Of a stretch of 64,000 nt of DNA, positions 10,782 through 20,800 are shown piece after piece (the stretch's first letter is position 1; each line of letters opens with the position of its first letter). Position numbers and translations under genes: made by a program. The notes under the pieces were generated by a model. It did no database searches and was not told the DNA's origin. It was given only the letters and a program-made list of their open reading frames with translations. This stretch comes from Monodelphis domestica (taxonomy: Eukaryota; Chordata; Mammalia; Didelphimorphia; Didelphidae): assembly GCF_027887165.1 (NCBI RefSeq), contig NC_077232.1, positions 10,205,559-10,269,558 on the forward strand. Reading direction: 5' to 3'.

Positions 10782-12018
10782 CTGGGATAAACTTATGGGA
10801 AATGACTAAGTTCTAAACCTAACTAACGTTTCCACCCCTTAAATAATAAATCCTTAACTTACCCATTCTATTCTATTGCTAAATAATGCACTAAATCGCT
10901 GTAAGGAATGTGGGAGGGTTTTCAATACAATGGTTGCTGTAACAATGCTTGATCATATAATGTAACCAATGTAACAATGTTCTTATTTCTGTGTTGTTTA
11001 AACAGTATTAACTATCTATTTGTTAACACAGTCTTATCTTATCACTAAAGTTTATTCTGTTATTATCTACTAACTAATACATTTAATTGTCTTACTTAAA
11101 TATAATAATCTATCTATGCTTACACTTTCCCTATGAGAGCTGCTCCTTGCAAAATTCCCCAAGTCCCTGTTCTATGCTTTCTCTATTTCTGTGACTATGC
11201 TGATTAGGTTGCATTATATATTTATTATATATGTATATATTTTTATTATTTATATATTATTATATATAATATACTCTCATATTTTATATATATTTAATTC
11301 CCTATCTCTAACCCTATAGTTACTGTTTAACTGTGGTACATGTATTTATACTTTTTACAACATTTACATATATATTTACAATTTATACACATAACCCTTG
11401 CTTTGGTGTTAGTCAAATAGAAAAATCTGCTGATCTTTTTATTTGACTAAGATCTTATGGGACTTAATCTTTACATATATACATATTTGCATTTTGCAAC
11501 TTTGGACACACGTTTGTCTACACCAGAGCCTTATAGATCAGTCTGTGTTGGGTTTGTGTTCTATCTATGTTGTGTTGGATACATACACTCACCTCTGAGT
11601 TGCAGTGTTGTCCATTTGTCTGCATGTTAACTGAAGAGTTCAGCGTCTTTCTTGAATGTCATGTACTCTGTTGGATGCATTTCCCTTAAGTGTGAAGTTA
11701 ATTGTGCTTTGTGTTTTCACCTCACCACTTTACTTATTGTCCTTCTTTTGCTATCTCTTCATACTTGTATATGTATAGATCAAAGTTTTAGCTGTCCATA
11801 TCAGCTTGCAAAGTCCTTTTGGATCATAGGTCACTTCTTCCTCCTTCTTTTGAGTTCTCTTCCATTCTTCTTCTGTGGTTGTCTAACATTTTGTCTGCCG
11901 TCTAACTTCTTGACTGCTGAAATCTCTCCTTTCTCGCTCTCCTCTCCTGCACTGGAATCTTTCTGTGTGCTTTAATTAAGTTTGCACAAAATATGTGTTT
12001 GTGTAGCAGTTATTGTAT
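10782..12018 (-). other. AT-rich interval between pol and the LTR-like block
   Basis: If the provirus reading is right, env would be expected here on the minus strand, but I see no open frame or env-like motif. A TATATTTATTATATATG-type tract lies at about 11210-11300. The 107-codon plus-strand frame (11652-11975) is opposite to the expected direction and not recognised. Confidence 0.45.
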
Positions 12019-12726
12019 TTAGTCATCATCACTTTCTGTTCCATTCCTTTTGCGGCTTCCTCCTTGGTGTTCTCTAGAAGTCATGGCTTTGGAAACATGA
12101 AACCATGAATCTTTCCCCAAATTTTTTACTGAAGATGGCGTAGTGGCTAGAACTTCATGTAATCCACTCCATTTTTGGTCTGTCACTGACTTCCTGTTGA
12201 AGTTTTTGATGTAGACAATGTCACCTGGTGCAATATCATGCAATGCGTAGTCCAAAGGTACTCTTTGTTGGATCAAGCCCATGCTGTGCAATTCTTGTAA
12301 TCTCTGTCTCTCCATATGAAATGCTTTATGGCCAGGCAATTTGGCAAGGGAGAGCATTTCATATGGAGAGATGTGCAAATCTCCACTCGATTTAATTCTT
12401 AAATTAAATAACACTAATGGCAAGAACTCTGTCCATTTGAGGCAAGTTTCTGTACAGAGTTTTCCTACTAGTGTTTTTCCTTCTCTGTTTAACCGTTCAA
12501 CTTGGCCAGCACTAACTGGGCGATATACAGTGTGGAAATTCCCTTCTATCCCTAGATTTTTGTATACTTCCTGTAAAATGTGGTTAGTGAAATGAGTCCC
12601 TCTGTTCAAGTCAATCCTGTTGGGGATATCAAATCTGGGAATGATTTCTTTCAATAAGGTCTTAACACAAAGGCAGCATAATTCTTTTTGGCAGAGAAAA
12701 CTTCTGGTCACCTTGTCAATCTGTCT
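12019..12726 (-). pseudogene. pol: Endogenous retrovirus pol: integrase core and C-terminal part
   Basis: The 230-codon minus-strand frame (12019-12711) is retroviral integrase. It would join viral DNA ends to host DNA. Early in the frame is DLNRGTHF, with the second catalytic Asp of the DDE triad, followed about 35 residues on by QVERLNRE with the catalytic Glu. The C-terminal part (GDIVYIKNF, WSGLHEVL) fits the DNA-binding SH3-like domain of gammaretrovirus-like integrases. The first catalytic Asp lies upstream of the frame, in another frame, so at least one frameshift or stop breaks the domain. Confidence 0.9.
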
Positions 12727-13449
12727 ATTATGAGAAGGGCATTTCTAAACCCTTTGCCTCTTGGCATACTGATGTAGTCAATTTGCAAGCATTCAGATGG
12801 GAGTATAAGCCAAGGGTTGACCTCCTAGCCCCTTGCTTCTGAATGTTCCCTGATTGAACTGCTTGCAAAGTTTGCATTTCTGGCACACTCTTATAGCATA
12901 TATAGAAATCCTGGGAGCTGTCCAAAAACAGCAGACAGAGTCAATCATGGTTTGGGTGCTATAATGTCCCTTTGCTTGTATGGAGTTACAGATGTGAAAG
13001 AATAATGATCTAGGTAGGATGGATTTTCCTAGCTCTGAGAACCATATGCCTCTAATTTGCTTTGCACCAAGATTTTCTTTCCATGATTTGATTTTCCATT
13101 CATTGTAGGCTTGAGTTAGATTGTCCTCTTCAACTAGTGAGAAATTCAGAAAATGTACTGGCCCAAACTTTGCTGCATATTTTGCTGTCACATCAGCTCT
13201 ATGGTTCCCTAAGGATATTCTATCCTTCCCAAACATGTGACTATAGCAATGAATCACTGCTACTTCCTTGGTCAGTTGTATAGCCTCAAGAAATTGCAAT
13301 ATGAAATTGCCATAGGCTATCTCCTTCCTGGCTGATGTTACAAATCCTCTGTGTTTCCAAATCTGTCCTGTTGCATGGATAATGTTAAAATCATACTTTG
13401 AATTGGTATGGACATTGATTCTTTTGACTTTGCCAAATTGGAATACCAT
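12727..13449 (-). pseudogene. pol: Endogenous retrovirus pol: RNase H end and integrase zinc domain
   Basis: A 218-codon frame at 12793-13449 carries the end of RNase H, with the late motif NHRADVTAK retained. The earlier Asp of the usual TDS motif is Asn here (VHTNSKYDF), so a catalytic metal ligand is lost. The frame runs on into the integrase zinc-binding domain: His residues around FFHIC...GHYSTQ and the cysteine pair CQKCKLC. It ends in a frameshift or stop near 12793. Confidence 0.88.
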
Positions 13450-13760
13450 CGTTAAGGCTTTTAACTCTGTACCTTGGGTGCTAATGTGACTTGGTAAAGA
13501 TGCATATCATAATGTGTATGATTGTGTCACTACTGAAGCCCCTGTGAACCTTTTACCACCCTCCATGAATGAAGAACCATCAGTAAAAACCTCCAAATCT
13601 GGATTGGACAAGGGGGTATCTTTCAAGTCCTCTCTGGTTCTCTGCACAAGATCTATTGTGTCCTGGCAGTTGTGCAATGATTCTCCCTCCATGGGCAAAT
13701 CTGGAACTAAAGTTCCTGAGCTAAGGGCTGAACAATGTTTTATGTCGATGTTTTATTGCT
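13450..13760 (-). pseudogene. pol: Endogenous retrovirus pol: RNase H start
   Basis: The 63-codon minus-strand frame 13507-13698 contains DLEVFTDGSSF, the first catalytic Asp motif of RNase H, followed by GGKRFTGASVVT. Stops or frameshifts separate it from the reverse-transcriptase connection upstream and from the rest of RNase H downstream. Confidence 0.85.
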
Positions 13761-14369
13761 AAGCAAGACAATCTCATACTGAGACAACCTAGGTGATTCA
13801 AAAGCTTGCAGGTTGCTCTTCTTCAATATGTTCTCAATTTGATGTGCTGAGTAAACATTTAGTTTGCATCCTAATACCAAGTCAGTTGATCTTTGGACCA
13901 TCAAGGCTACAGTTGCTACAGCTCAGAGGCAATGTATCATGCCTCTGGCTACAGTGTCTAACTGTGAGCTGTAATATGCTACAGGTCTGAAATTTTGTCC
14001 CACAGTCTGCACCAAGACCCTAGAAGCTATCCCTTTGGCTTCATAGACAAGCAGGTGGAATTCTTTGCTGTAATCAGGGATTCCTAGGGCAGGTGCTATT
14101 ATTATAGCTTGCTTGAATTGTGTTAATGCATTTAGATGTTCTTTAGTGAGTCTTAAGGGTTCAGAGACTTCATTTTTGGTTAAGTCAGTGAGGCATTTAG
14201 AAATTTGACTATAACCAGGGATCCATTGTCTGCAGAATTCTGTCACTCCAAGGAATGCTCTTAGCTGTTTCTTTGATTTTGGCACAGTCAAGTTCTGTGT
14301 GTCAGCTATCCTTTTCTTGTGCCATTCTCCAGGATGAACCCTAGGTATTCTACCCTTGGCATTACCCAT
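13761..14369 (-). pseudogene. pol: Endogenous retrovirus pol: RT thumb/connection region
   Basis: The 148-codon frame 13923-14369 matches the RT thumb and connection of gammaretrovirus-like pol. Typical strings are KKQLRAFLGVTEFCRQWIPGY and LTKEHLNALTQFKQAI, then RPVAYYSSQLD. The frame breaks near 13923. Confidence 0.88.
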
Positions 14370-14765
14370 TATAGCTTAGTTTAGACACTTTAAGCCCTCT
14401 CTTGTATAATTCTTGGAGTTGAATCTTTGAATCTTGCTGACAAACTCTTGCCATAGGGGAAATAAGAAGTATATCATCAACATAGTGAACTAGTTTACTG
14501 CACTTGAATTTTATGATTTCTATGTCCCTTTGTAGCATTTGACAGAACAGACTTGCTGACTCAGAGAAAGCCTGGGATAAATGGTCCCATGTGACTTAAA
14601 GCAAAAATCTTCTGGCTCTCCTTGTTCACTGGAATGGTAAAATAAACATTGCACAGATCAATGATGGTGAACCACTTTGCATTGCTTGGAATTTCAGATA
14701 TTATGCTACTTGGGCTTGGTGTTACAGTATGTGTCTTTTTCACAAAATTATTTATTGCCCTTAGT
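14370..14765 (-). pseudogene. pol: Endogenous retrovirus pol: RT palm
   Basis: The minus strand encodes LRAIN...VKKTHTVTPSPSSI and WFTIIDLCNVYFTIPV, the first catalytic Asp motif of reverse transcriptase (frame 14561-14743). Further on, the active-site YVDD is still present at 14473-14484, in a stretch interrupted by stops. Homology ends abruptly at about 14765. Beyond that point the sequence is gag on the other strand. The RT fingers N-terminus and the protease are absent. Confidence 0.88.
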
Positions 14766-15266
14766 CAGGAGTTTGGCTATGACATCACTTTTGCGGATGT
14801 TGAGCTTCTTCTGGGGGGATTTTTTACTCCAGCTGAGAAGCAACAATTTATTCAACATACTCGCAAGAATCCAGACCTTATGTCTTGGCCCCAAGAATAC
14901 CAAGACCTTGAACTTTCCCATAATCAAAATCTCAGTAACCTGCAAAAAGCTCATGAAGATCTCATAGAAAGTATGAGATCATTCACTAAAAGGCCTGATT
15001 CATGGGGTAAATTTGAGAGGATGAAGCAGGAATTGACTGAACATCCATCTCTCTATCTAGACTGCCTCATAGAAGCTGTAGAGATAATCCTAGAGTTCTC
15101 AGAGCAAAGTAAGCAAGTCCTACAACACATCCATAGGCAATTCACAAAGGGACACACACCACCAATAAAGAACTACTTCAAACAGTTTTGTCCCAAGTTT
15201 GAATCACTGAGTCTAGAGGACCTTAAGGAATCTGCCACATATCTTTTTAATGCTAACCAGGAATAG
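14766..15266 (+). pseudogene. gag: Endogenous retrovirus gag: capsid part
   Basis: From about residue 40 of the 205-codon frame 14649-15266 the protein resembles the capsid of gammaretrovirus-like Gag, starting inside the N-terminal capsid domain (TFADVELLLGGFFTPAEKQQ). It continues through the C-terminal capsid domain (RPDSWGKFERMKQELTEHPS, LYLDCLIEAVEI, LEDLKESATYLFN). The first 39 codons are antisense RT, so the start codon is not that of gag. Matrix and the start of capsid are missing. It lies on the strand opposite to pol. Confidence 0.85.
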
Positions 15267-15720
15267 CACAAAGAGAAAGATGACCTAAGACTTAAAACAA
15301 CAATTGAAAGAAGCAAATTCAACAATTAAACAGAAAAAAATTGAGGAAGTGAAAATTTTGGCAACCCTAAAGGCATACAAACCAAGAGTGCAATACTAAG
15401 AAAATAGGCAACAAACTAATGTCAAAAGATGCTTCTTCCTATGTGGCAAGATTGACCACATTGTAAGATTCTCCAATCTGAAAGCTCAGATTGACCAGAA
15501 AAACAACAGAAGAACATATAATAACAACAACTACAGGAATAACAGGAATAACACAACACACAACAGCCAAAACCAGTGTTGTGATCACAATTGCAAAAAT
15601 GGAGTTCATAGCCAAACCCCTGACTTGGACTCAATGCAAACTCTAATTGCACAAGGAGCTAGGCCAAAATTTTCCCAGGTAGTTTCAGGATTTGGTAGAA
15701 ATGCCAACTTAAGAAGCTAG
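15267..15720 (+). pseudogene. gag: Endogenous retrovirus gag: degenerate nucleocapsid end
   Basis: After the capsid frame stops, the plus strand still carries a charged stretch and, near 15428-15460, a broken zinc-knuckle-like string (CFFLCGKIDH) followed by Asn/Gln-rich coding. The spacing of the cysteines is off by one residue. No protease is recognisable downstream. Confidence 0.55.
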
Positions 15721-15934
15721 GAAAAAGCATTAAAACAAAAGGGAAAAGGCAAGACATGCAGAAATGGTTGTAGGAAAGAGACACAAAATGGAGAGTCAGA
15801 AATAAACTTTGGGGATGATAAAACAAAACTCAAAACCACAGAACAACTAGAGGAGGAGGAGGAGAAGATTCAAAGGGATGTTATAGAGATCAAGAATAGG
15901 ATCTATGGGACAAAGGAAAATGAGAATGAAGTAC

Positions 15935-16807
15935 TGTTACATTTAAAAGAGTCGTTGGCTAAACTCTGACCGCGTAAATATGGTTTCAAATCAAAAATAT
16001 AGTGGTCGCTAGGGAAAAATTCCCAAATATGAAATATACCTGTCAGCTGGGTTTTTATGGAGATTTTAATTAATACAAATGAGGAATTAATGAAAGAGAG
16101 AGAGTAAGAGGAAACAATGAGAAAAGATATAGGCCTGCCTAGGCTTTTAAGCCTTAAGAGAGAGATCAGTCAGTCTTTTATCCACTCACCACAAGATTTG
16201 TCCCAAGCAAGATTCTAGTGTTCCGAAAGACCCACCAGTTCAGCTTCAGCAAGCTGAACTAAGTTCAGCCACCAAGCCCTTCAAGGCAGCTCTGGCAAGC
16301 TGCCTCTCTCCAATTCAGCTTTGGCAAGCTGAATTTTTCAGAGACCTCTTTTGAGCTCCTTTTAAAGAGAATTTTCTCCTATGTCACCTCCCCTAAGTTC
16401 TCACATCTACTAATCACAGTAGACATTTTTCCAAAGGACAGACCATTCTTAACTCACATCTTCTTTAGTTCTCAACTTCTCTGGGTAGACTAAAACTTCA
16501 CACCTCTTGCTAAGCTTGCTTGAACCATTAGTGATTAATTTGACCTTCATAGGTACTTAGCACCTTTTTGTATTAGATCTAAAAATAGAACCAGCTTAAG
16601 GGTTTTAGCTTTACTTTAAGTATAAGTTAAGTACTTTTCATTGTTCAGTAAGGAGTTTACAACTTTATCTTCCCTAAAGTATGCTTAAGTATGGGTGGAG
16701 TAATGTTAGAGTTCCCACCTTCCTGACTAAGTCCTTTCATTGTTTAAAATGGGGAATGGCTTAACCAAGTGTTCTGAAGTAGGGTCTGAGAATTTTTAAC
16801 ATTCACA
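15935..16807 (-). mobile_element. Solo LTR, family A copy 1
   Basis: 873 bp. On the minus strand it runs from TGTGAATGTTAAAAATTCTC to GTAACA. A 4-bp target duplication GTAC flanks it (15931-15934 and 16808-16811). It aligns over its length with 31529-32421 and, in reverse, with 34835-36035. A TATA-like TTTAAAAGGAG lies near 16360-16372 on the minus strand. A 4-bp duplication is typical of class I elements. Confidence 0.88.
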
Positions 16808-16940
16808 GTACAAGATAGTAATAATGATATTATGGAACAATTTAAAACACACATGAAGAAAGCATTACCTTGCAATGACACAGGAAGCAAAGAATATACT
16901 GAATCAGATCAGCTTTTAATATCAGAATCAGATATTAAAG
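16808..16940. other. Continuation of the sequence split by the LTR
   Basis: This follows directly from 15931-15934 once the solo LTR is removed. It has an open stretch on the plus strand but no motif I can assign. It may be the end of the gag region or unrelated flank. Confidence 0.4.
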
Positions 16941-17345
16941 TGTGGAAGGAAAATGGTGGGCTCAGGACTCTGGCTGCTATTGTGAAAAGTGAAAGACTGT
17001 GATAGGAAAGAAGCTCTAGCCCAGACTTCTTACCCCACTATGATGAGAAGAGGACATTATCTCTGTCCTACCAACTGTATAGCCAGTCTCAGAACAGAAA
17101 TTTCAAGCTCCTTTTTACCCTGCCTTCCTGCTGCACACATTTTTATCTTTCTTTTTCTCATGTCTATAATCTTATCTTCCCAACCTGATTTCTGTAATAT
17201 TCCCTTGTATCCATACTGCTAATGTATTTCACCTCCTATATAATGAAGCTGAAGCACTGAGCTTTATGACTTTTCCCCCATAGAAATGAGTCTGTGCTTT
17301 GAGCATAAGGAAAATCTGCAGAATAACTCTCTCTCTCTGCATTGT
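16941..17345 (+). mobile_element. Possible LTR followed by a leader-like sequence
   Basis: A TG...CA span of about 400 bp with a TATA-like CCTATATAATG near 17231. It is followed by TTGGTTTGGCGTTTGGCAGC, which resembles the start of a retroviral leader. I found no second copy and no target duplication. This is a weak inference. Confidence 0.3.
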
Positions 17346-17862
17346 TGGTTTGGCGTTTGGCAGCAGGACCTATCCATGGATCCTTCACTCATTACCATAA
17401 GGGGAGCTGTGAGCTAGAGGGGTGGCAGAGGAGAGGAATATATTTCTGATATTCACCAGGAAATTAAATTCCAAATCAGTGTTATCTTTTAAAAATAATA
17501 ATAAAATCTTCCTTGGATGGAAATGGGGAAGCTCCATCACAATGGAAGAAGTCAAGATGTTTTGATCATAAACACAACCATTCACACATGGTTCCATCAC
17601 TAACTGGCTTTAGTTTTGTCCTGTGACTTTTGTGAGCAAGGGCCAACACTGTGGCCAGAAGAATCAACAACACCTCTCTAGGTTCCCATTGAAGTCCAGG
17701 GGGATGAAAACATTTATCAGGGAAGTAAAATTTAAGGTCCTCACTGACATTGAGCAAAGCAGAGGTATTATCAAGCAAAGGAACCCAGCATCAGTGCTCG
17801 GGGACAAAGGTGGTGAAACTCTAACAGAATATAGTCATCTATGAATATTAGAGGAACAGCAA
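17346..17862. other. Unassigned sequence
   Basis: No repeat family or gene is recognised. Short frames on both strands (17566-17778 minus, 17623-17844 plus) overlap each other and carry no motif. Confidence 0.45.
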
Positions 17863-17998
17863 GGGGGCAGATGGGTAGCTCAGTGAATTGAGAGTCAGGC
17901 TCAGAGATGGGAGATCCTGGGTTCAAATATGGCCTCAGACACCTCCCAGCTGTGTGACCCTGGGCAAGTCACTTAACCCCCATTGCCAAAAAAAAAAA
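17863..17998 (+). mobile_element. SINE lacking its 3' tail, with A-run
   Basis: The head and body of the common SINE stop right after CCCCCATTGCC and pass straight into an 11-bp A-run. The flanks GGAACAGCAA and GGACAGCAA look like a target duplication, so it seems to have been inserted in this short form. Confidence 0.85.
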
Positions 17999-19015
17999 GG
18001 ACAGCAAAAGACTAAAAGGATCTCTAACTTCAGGTAGGAGATCCTCATTTGCAAACTCTTTAGCAAACCTTCAAGCATTATGGACATGTTAATTATTATT
18101 ATTGTTATTATTATTGTTGTTGTTATTCCCTGTCCCAGGCTGCCTGTGAATATTCACTCATGGCTTTCCCATTCCAATTTATAGTCAGCTCCTCACTTTT
18201 GGTCCCAACGCATTCTTTTTTCTTGCTCTCTGACCTGATCAGCAAGGGCCCTGGACATTCACTTTACATGCTCTGCTTGCCTTGGCAAGAGAATCACGGA
18301 GCACAATGTAATCACATAACCATCTCTCATCTTGGCTTACAGCCTGCCTTCTCAGATTGACCTTCCTTGGAAAGAAGTTCCTTCCAGATCAAAAGTCAGC
18401 TTGGGGAAATGCTTGAGTGCCTGTGTGCAAACAGTTGGCCCCCATCCAGCCTCCACAACAATGTCTTTTGGGGAATGTGGGTCTGTGCAGAGGACCTGAG
18501 CTGTGTAAGAAATAAGAAACTGTGAGGAATTCTGGGAAATGGACATTTTTTGTTAACTAATGCACATAGGACTAGATAAAAAAATACATGAAATTCTGAC
18601 AATCATATAAATGACAATAATGCCAAAAGGAAGCAAAACAGACTAATTCTAAAGGCCGTCCTTGATCTCCAAGAACTTGATTCCAATTCCAAGCTTTCTA
18701 TTGCAATGTGGGGGTAAAAGGAAGTAACAGATCAGATTGTTTCTTAGGGGATCAGACATGATCATTGTGCATAATTTTTATTATAATTTATGTCGTGTTC
18801 TGATGTCTGTGGATAGACATTCAGAGGAGCAGTTATCAAAAGAGTTATCCTTTCTTTGGGACTTTCCTCAACCCAACTCATCCTATCTCAGATGCTTCTC
18901 CTTGGGTTCACTCAAATGGACAGACTCTGGGTCATCCTATTCAATCAATGGAATTGTTTGCACCTTAGGAAAGAGGAGCTGAATTTATAGTTATTTTAGT
19001 CCCTCATTTTTGACC
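17999..19015. other. Unassigned sequence with a short (ATT)n tract
   Basis: A TTA/TTG trinucleotide tract lies at 18091-18127. The rest shows no recognisable repeat or gene. Frames at 18352-18602 (minus) and 18737-18982 (plus) are short and unsupported. Confidence 0.45.
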
Positions 19016-19410
19016 CCTTTGATATGATTAGATCATTCAAAGACCAACTGCCCTACACTTAGGAGGGTGGATCAAGGAGGGGGGTCTAGCAGTGCCAGAT
19101 TTGACACTGTTTTATAAGGCAGTAATTATCAAAACTGTCTGGCACTGGCTAAAAATAGAAAGGTGGATCAGTGGAATGGAACACAAATATAACAAACTGA
19201 ACTAAAAGGTTATAGTAACCTCATATTTGGCAATAGTATAAACCCAAGTTTGGGGGAAATTGCTGCGCCAATTATAAAGTAAAGGTTTAGACCAATATCT
19301 TACATCATTCACTAAGACACGATCAAAATGGAAAGCCATCGTGAGGTGTAAAATAGATCTGTTTGATTTCATTCAACTAAAAAGCTTTGTACAAATAAAG
19401 CTAGTATTAG
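19016..19410 (+). mobile_element. LINE-1 ORF2 fragment
   Basis: This is the part of ORF2 after the reverse-transcriptase domain (a GATTTGACACTG...AAGGCAGTAATTATCAAAAC-like stretch, then GTGGATCAGTGGAATGGA). It is interrupted by stops. It abuts an opposite-strand LINE-1 piece at 19411. Confidence 0.75.
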
Positions 19411-20000
19411 AATGGGGTATCTCTTACTGTTACTGGCTCTTCTTGTAAGTCTTTGTAAGCGATAAATAGAAATACTGATGATGATTTATGTGGGTTTATT
19501 TGATATCCTACCACTTTGCTAAAATTATTCATTGTTTCAACCAGCTTTTTAGTTCACTCTCTAGGATCTTCCCCAACTAACATCACATTGTTTGCAAATA
19601 GAGATGATTTTCTGACCTCTTTGTCCATTTTGATGCCTTTAATTTTTTCTTATTTTTATTACTAGCATTTCTAATACAATTTTGAAATAACATTGGTAAT
19701 AATTGGCATGCTTGTTTCTCTCCTGATTTTATCAAGAAGGCTTCAAGCTTTTCCCTGTTAAAAAAGTGAGTGTCAATGATTTTAGGTAGATGATTCCTAT
19801 TATTTTAAGGAAAAATTCATTTATACCCATACTTTAAAGGACTCCTAATAGGTATGAGTGTTGAATTTTTAAGTGGTTTATTTTGCATCTATTGATATAA
19901 TCATGATTTTTGTTAATTTTGATATTGACACAAACAATCATGTTGAGAATTGTCCTTATATTAAACCCATCTTGCATTCAATTATTTTTCTAGACTTTTT
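19411..20000 (-). mobile_element. LINE-1 ORF2 RT-region fragment
   Basis: Antisense LINE-1 similar in content and order to 46720-47120 (CACATTGTTTGCAAATAGAG, CCATTTTGATGCCTTTAAT, TTGAAATAACATTGGT). It covers the region around the RT active site, with frameshifts. Confidence 0.7.
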
Positions 20001-20039
20001 CTTGACTTTTTTTAACCTTTATGTTTTTTAACCTTTATG

Positions 20040-20182
20040 TTTTGTCTTAGACAAATAGGCAAATAGAATTAAATGACTTGCCCAGGGTCACACAGCTAGG
20101 AAATGTGTGAGACCAGATTTGAAAGTAGGTTATCCTGACTCCAGGCCTGCCACTTTATCCACTGAGCCACCTAGGTTCCTTA
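20040..20182 (-). mobile_element. SINE relic (MIR/MAR1-like core)
   Basis: GACTTGCCCAGGGTCACACAGCTAGG and TTTATCCACTGAGCCACCTAGG read as the reverse of a tRNA-derived SINE head and core. The tail is not recognisable. Confidence 0.7.
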
Positions 20183-20425
20183 ATATTTGTTGTTACATGG
20201 GCCAGGAATCAAACAACAAAAAAAGGAACTTGACATAGAAAGTAATTTTAGTGACAGAGAAGACCAAAACACAAACTGAGAAGAAGACAATAAAGTCAAT
20301 ACTGCTGCATCCAAAGCCTCAAAGAAATATGTGAGTTGGTCTGGAATCCAACAATAGCTCCCAAAGGAGCTCAAAAAAGGATTTTAAAAATCAAATGAGA
20401 GAGGTAGAAATTATGTAGCTTAGCA
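20183..20425. other. Flank of an ERV fragment
   Basis: A 64-codon minus-strand frame (20180-20374) is hydrophobic but has no motif I can name. It may be retroviral by position only. Confidence 0.35.
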
Positions 20426-20800
20426 TTATAGGGGGATGTCCAAAAAGCATCTCAAAAGGATGAGATGTGTAGATCTCCCCTGGACCTGCTTTGAAGATAA
20501 AAAAGATCTAGAGGAAGAACCTCAGGACATTTTAAGTGAGTCTCAGTGCACAATTTTCCAATCAAAGTCTTAAGATCTCTATTCATTTTCTCAACTTGGC
20601 CTAAACTCTGGGGATGATATGATAAATGGAATTTGGGAGTGAACCCCAAACAAGAATAAATCTGAGACAAAACTGAATCAGTAAAATGAGTTCCCCTTTC
20701 TGAATCAATATGTGCTGACAGGCCAAAGTGAGGAATAGCCTCTTTTAAGTGCAGCTTGGCAATTAAATTATTGTAGTAGTCATTTATAAAATAATTAACC
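20426..20800 (-). pseudogene. pol: Second endogenous retrovirus pol relic: integrase fragment
   Basis: The minus strand encodes integrase core sequence: a DSERGTHFTDS stretch with the second catalytic Asp, then FHLSYHPQSLGQVEKMNRD with the catalytic Glu, then LCTETHLKCPEVLPLDLFYL (frame 20452-20670). It is a different copy from 12019-12726, since the residues differ at many positions. It stops after DLHISSF, so the C-terminal domain is lost. Confidence 0.85.

Noticed and set aside
14649..14765. The ATG at 14649 as the start of gag
   Set aside because: The first 39 codons are antisense to reverse transcriptase; gag similarity starts only after the inversion seam.
15935..16807. This LTR as the 5' LTR of the minus-strand pol
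   Set aside because: It has its own 4-bp target duplication (GTAC) with sequence continuing on both sides, so it is a separate solo LTR.
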